A stretch of 64,000 nucleotides of DNA. Source: Ignavibacteriota bacterium (GTDB lineage: Bacteria; Bacteroidota; Ignavibacteria; Tepidaquicellales; OLB5). Both the position numbers and the translations under genes were made by a program. This document shows, one piece after another, positions 62,668 through 64,000 of the stretch (positions are counted from its first letter, which is position 1; every line of letters begins with the position of its first letter). Where the stretch lies: assembly GCA_003820375.1 (NCBI GenBank), contig RPQH01000004.1:25843-89842 (forward strand), written 5' to 3'. Under the pieces are notes generated by a model, which saw nothing but the letters and a program-made list of their open reading frames with translations, was not told the DNA's origin and did not search any database.

Positions 62668-63942
62668 TTATTTTATTAAAACTGCTTTTTGAGTATATAT
62701 ATAATCATCTGCAATTAATTTATAAAAATACACACCGCTTGCAAGACCTGATGCATCCCATTTTACATTATAACTACCTTTATTTTTATATTCATTTACA
62801 ATAGTTTCAATTTCCTGACCCATGTAATTATAAATAACAATTTTAACATTACTGCTCTTAGATAACTGATATTTTATTATTGTCTGAGAATTAAATGGAT
62901 TTGGATAGTTGCAGTATAACTTATAATTTTCCACAGCTTCATTTCCTGAATTAGAAATTCCAACAAATTGCCCCCCTGTAGTTGTCTTTAATATCTTTCC
63001 GAAAACTCCGACGCACCATCCAACATTATCGTTAATAAAAAAAATTGAACTATTAGCGTAATAATTGTCTGCCACTTGTTCATGCCAGTTATAACCGCTA
63101 TTAGTTGTTTTGTATATTCTTCCAGCATCGCCAATCACAGAATGAGATCCTGCGACCCATCCCTTATAAACATTACTGAAAAAAATACTATAGCTATGAA
63201 TTGCTGGATTTTGAATTATTCTGACAACACTATCCCAGTTTAAGCCGAAATTTGTTGTTTTATAGACCTTATTGTTTGTCCTCCCCACAGCCCATCCGGT
63301 GTCTCCAACAAATGATAAATCCATAAAATCGGCTGATTCTGAACCCACAGGTACATAAATTTGATACCAGTTGATTCCACCGTTTGTGGTTTTATATATT
63401 ATACCCCCTTCACCGCATGCAATGCCATTTGAGATATCTTGAAAATATATATCCCTTACATTATTCGCATAAGTAAAAAATGAATCAACAGTAATGCCAC
63501 CATTTGTTGTTTTAAAAACAAGCTGCTCTGTTCCGCAGTACCAACCAGTGTTTTGATTTAGAAAGTGAAGAGCATAGTAACTATGTCCTTGTCCCAAAGG
63601 TCCGTTTTTAATAATCTGCCAACTTATACCACCATTAGTTGTTTTTAAAAATGTTTCAAAGCCTCCTACGCAGTAAACAACGTTTTCATCTACAGGTCTT
63701 ATTCTGTTTAAAACTTTGTCATTTATGCCGGTAAATTGCTGTGTCCAGTTTGTGCCGCCGTTTGTAGTTTTAAGTATCAATCCGTTTATCCCGCATGCCC
63801 AGCCGGTGTTTTGGTTAATAAAACGGATTTCTGTCAGATGAGTGCTTGTCCCGCTGTTTTGTGGTATCCATTGGGTATTTGTACTGCATATAAAAATCAA
63901 CAAACAATAAATTATTATTTTTATATTTATTCTACTTCGCAT
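62668..63942 (-). CDS. Type IX-secreted Ycf48-like repeat protein
   Basis: 424 residues with a signal peptide (INIKIIIYCLLIFICSTNTQ). Residues 25-330 contain about six repeats of the form G-W-A-C-G-x(n)-I-L-K-T-T-N-G-G-x-N-W (GLILKTTNGGTNWTQQFTGI, GIIYKTTNGGINWYQIYVPV), the Ycf48/BNR-type beta-propeller seen in photosystem II assembly factors and in many exported proteins. The end is a complete sorting domain (YCNYPNPFNSQTIIKYQLSK ... YTQKAVLIK). Exported by type IX secretion; function unknown. Confidence 0.88.
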   Translation of the reverse strand: MRSRINIKIIIYCLLIFICSTNTQWIPQNSGTSTHLTEIRFINQNTGWACGINGLILKTTNGGTNWTQQFTGINDKVLNRIRPVDENVVYCVGGFETFLKTTNGGISWQIIKNGPLGQGHSYYALHFLNQNTGWYCGTEQLVFKTTNGGITVDSFFTYANNVRDIYFQDISNGIACGEGGIIYKTTNGGINWYQIYVPVGSESADFMDLSFVGDTGWAVGRTNNKVYKTTNFGLNWDSVVRIIQNPAIHSYSIFFSNVYKGWVAGSHSVIGDAGRIYKTTNSGYNWHEQVADNYYANSSIFFINDNVGWCVGVFGKILKTTTGGQFVGISNSGNEAVENYKLYCNYPNPFNSQTIIKYQLSKSSNVKIVIYNYMGQEIETIVNEYKNKGSYNVKWDASGLASGVYFYKLIADDYIYTQKAVLIK

Positions 63943-64000
63943 AGCAAACTCTAATATTTTACTAAATCTAAGATTATATACATTCTTTAAAAAGGATAAA

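Overview
The window is AT-rich DNA from a bacterium with a type IX secretion system. Three genes (6344-6889, 60640-61827, 62668-63942) carry the C-terminal sorting domain with the PNPFNP signature. Together with a DUF1343 lipid-free exported hydrolase, Ycf48-like exported repeats and a CheY/PAS-GAF kinase pair, this points to Bacteroidota/Ignavibacteriota, most likely an Ignavibacteria-type organism. That placement is inference from protein style; no rRNA or marker gene is present.

Layout. 1-5253 (minus): a branched-chain-amino-acid-type ABC transporter operon (small leading protein, lipoprotein, two permeases, two ATPases) ending in a calcineurin-like phosphoesterase cut by the window edge. 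5355-8505: decayed accessory DNA, including a type IX-secreted protein broken at both ends. 8809-13377 (minus): a short type II CBASS anti-phage operon (CapV patatin, CD-NTase, E2-like) led by a LexA-like self-cleaving repressor and followed by two genes of unknown role. 13469-29547: a 16 kb accessory region bracketed by two related island ends. Each end holds the 3' half of a different tRNA (Asp, Thr) plus the same hairpin; a third half (Asn) lies inside.

The 16 kb region holds (i) an integrase remnant, (ii) a divergent unit of an unknown 393-aa protein, tryptophanyl-tRNA synthetase and a tRNA-Trp gene seven bases after trpS, (iii) a transcription regulator and a seven-gene fatty-acid/polyketide-like biosynthetic cluster (ACP, class III aminotransferase, hot-dog thioesterase, dehydratase-like, ketosynthase, small ketosynthase-like partner, adenylating enzyme), (iv) three small genes, and (v) an Eco57I-type methyltransferase with a small PD-(D/E)XK nuclease. 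The trpS/tRNA-Trp unit beside a biosynthetic cluster is the most interesting candidate system: either self-resistance to a TrpRS inhibitor or supply of Trp-tRNA to an aminoacyl-tRNA-using enzyme. Both readings are inference.

29631-37787: a zinc-ribbon/deoxyribosyltransferase-like protein, small unknown genes, and a membrane histidine kinase with a single-domain response regulator. 37832-43095: exported proteins and two internally duplicated paralogues, separated by palindromic and short tandem repeats. 43311-46756: a small AT-rich defence-like module (TIR/deoxyribosyltransferase-like protein plus a P-loop ATPase that is frameshifted and has an in-frame stop) between inverted repeats.

47236 to the end looks like core chromosome: gdhA; a soluble NuoE/NuoF/NuoG-type oxidoreductase with a fused GltD-like NADPH module; a rubrerythrin-like protein; a receiver/PPDK-type ATP-grasp protein; a NamZ-like hydrolase; a DUF6064-like membrane protein and two type IX-secreted proteins. 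A nested miniature inverted-repeat element lies at 62094-62354.
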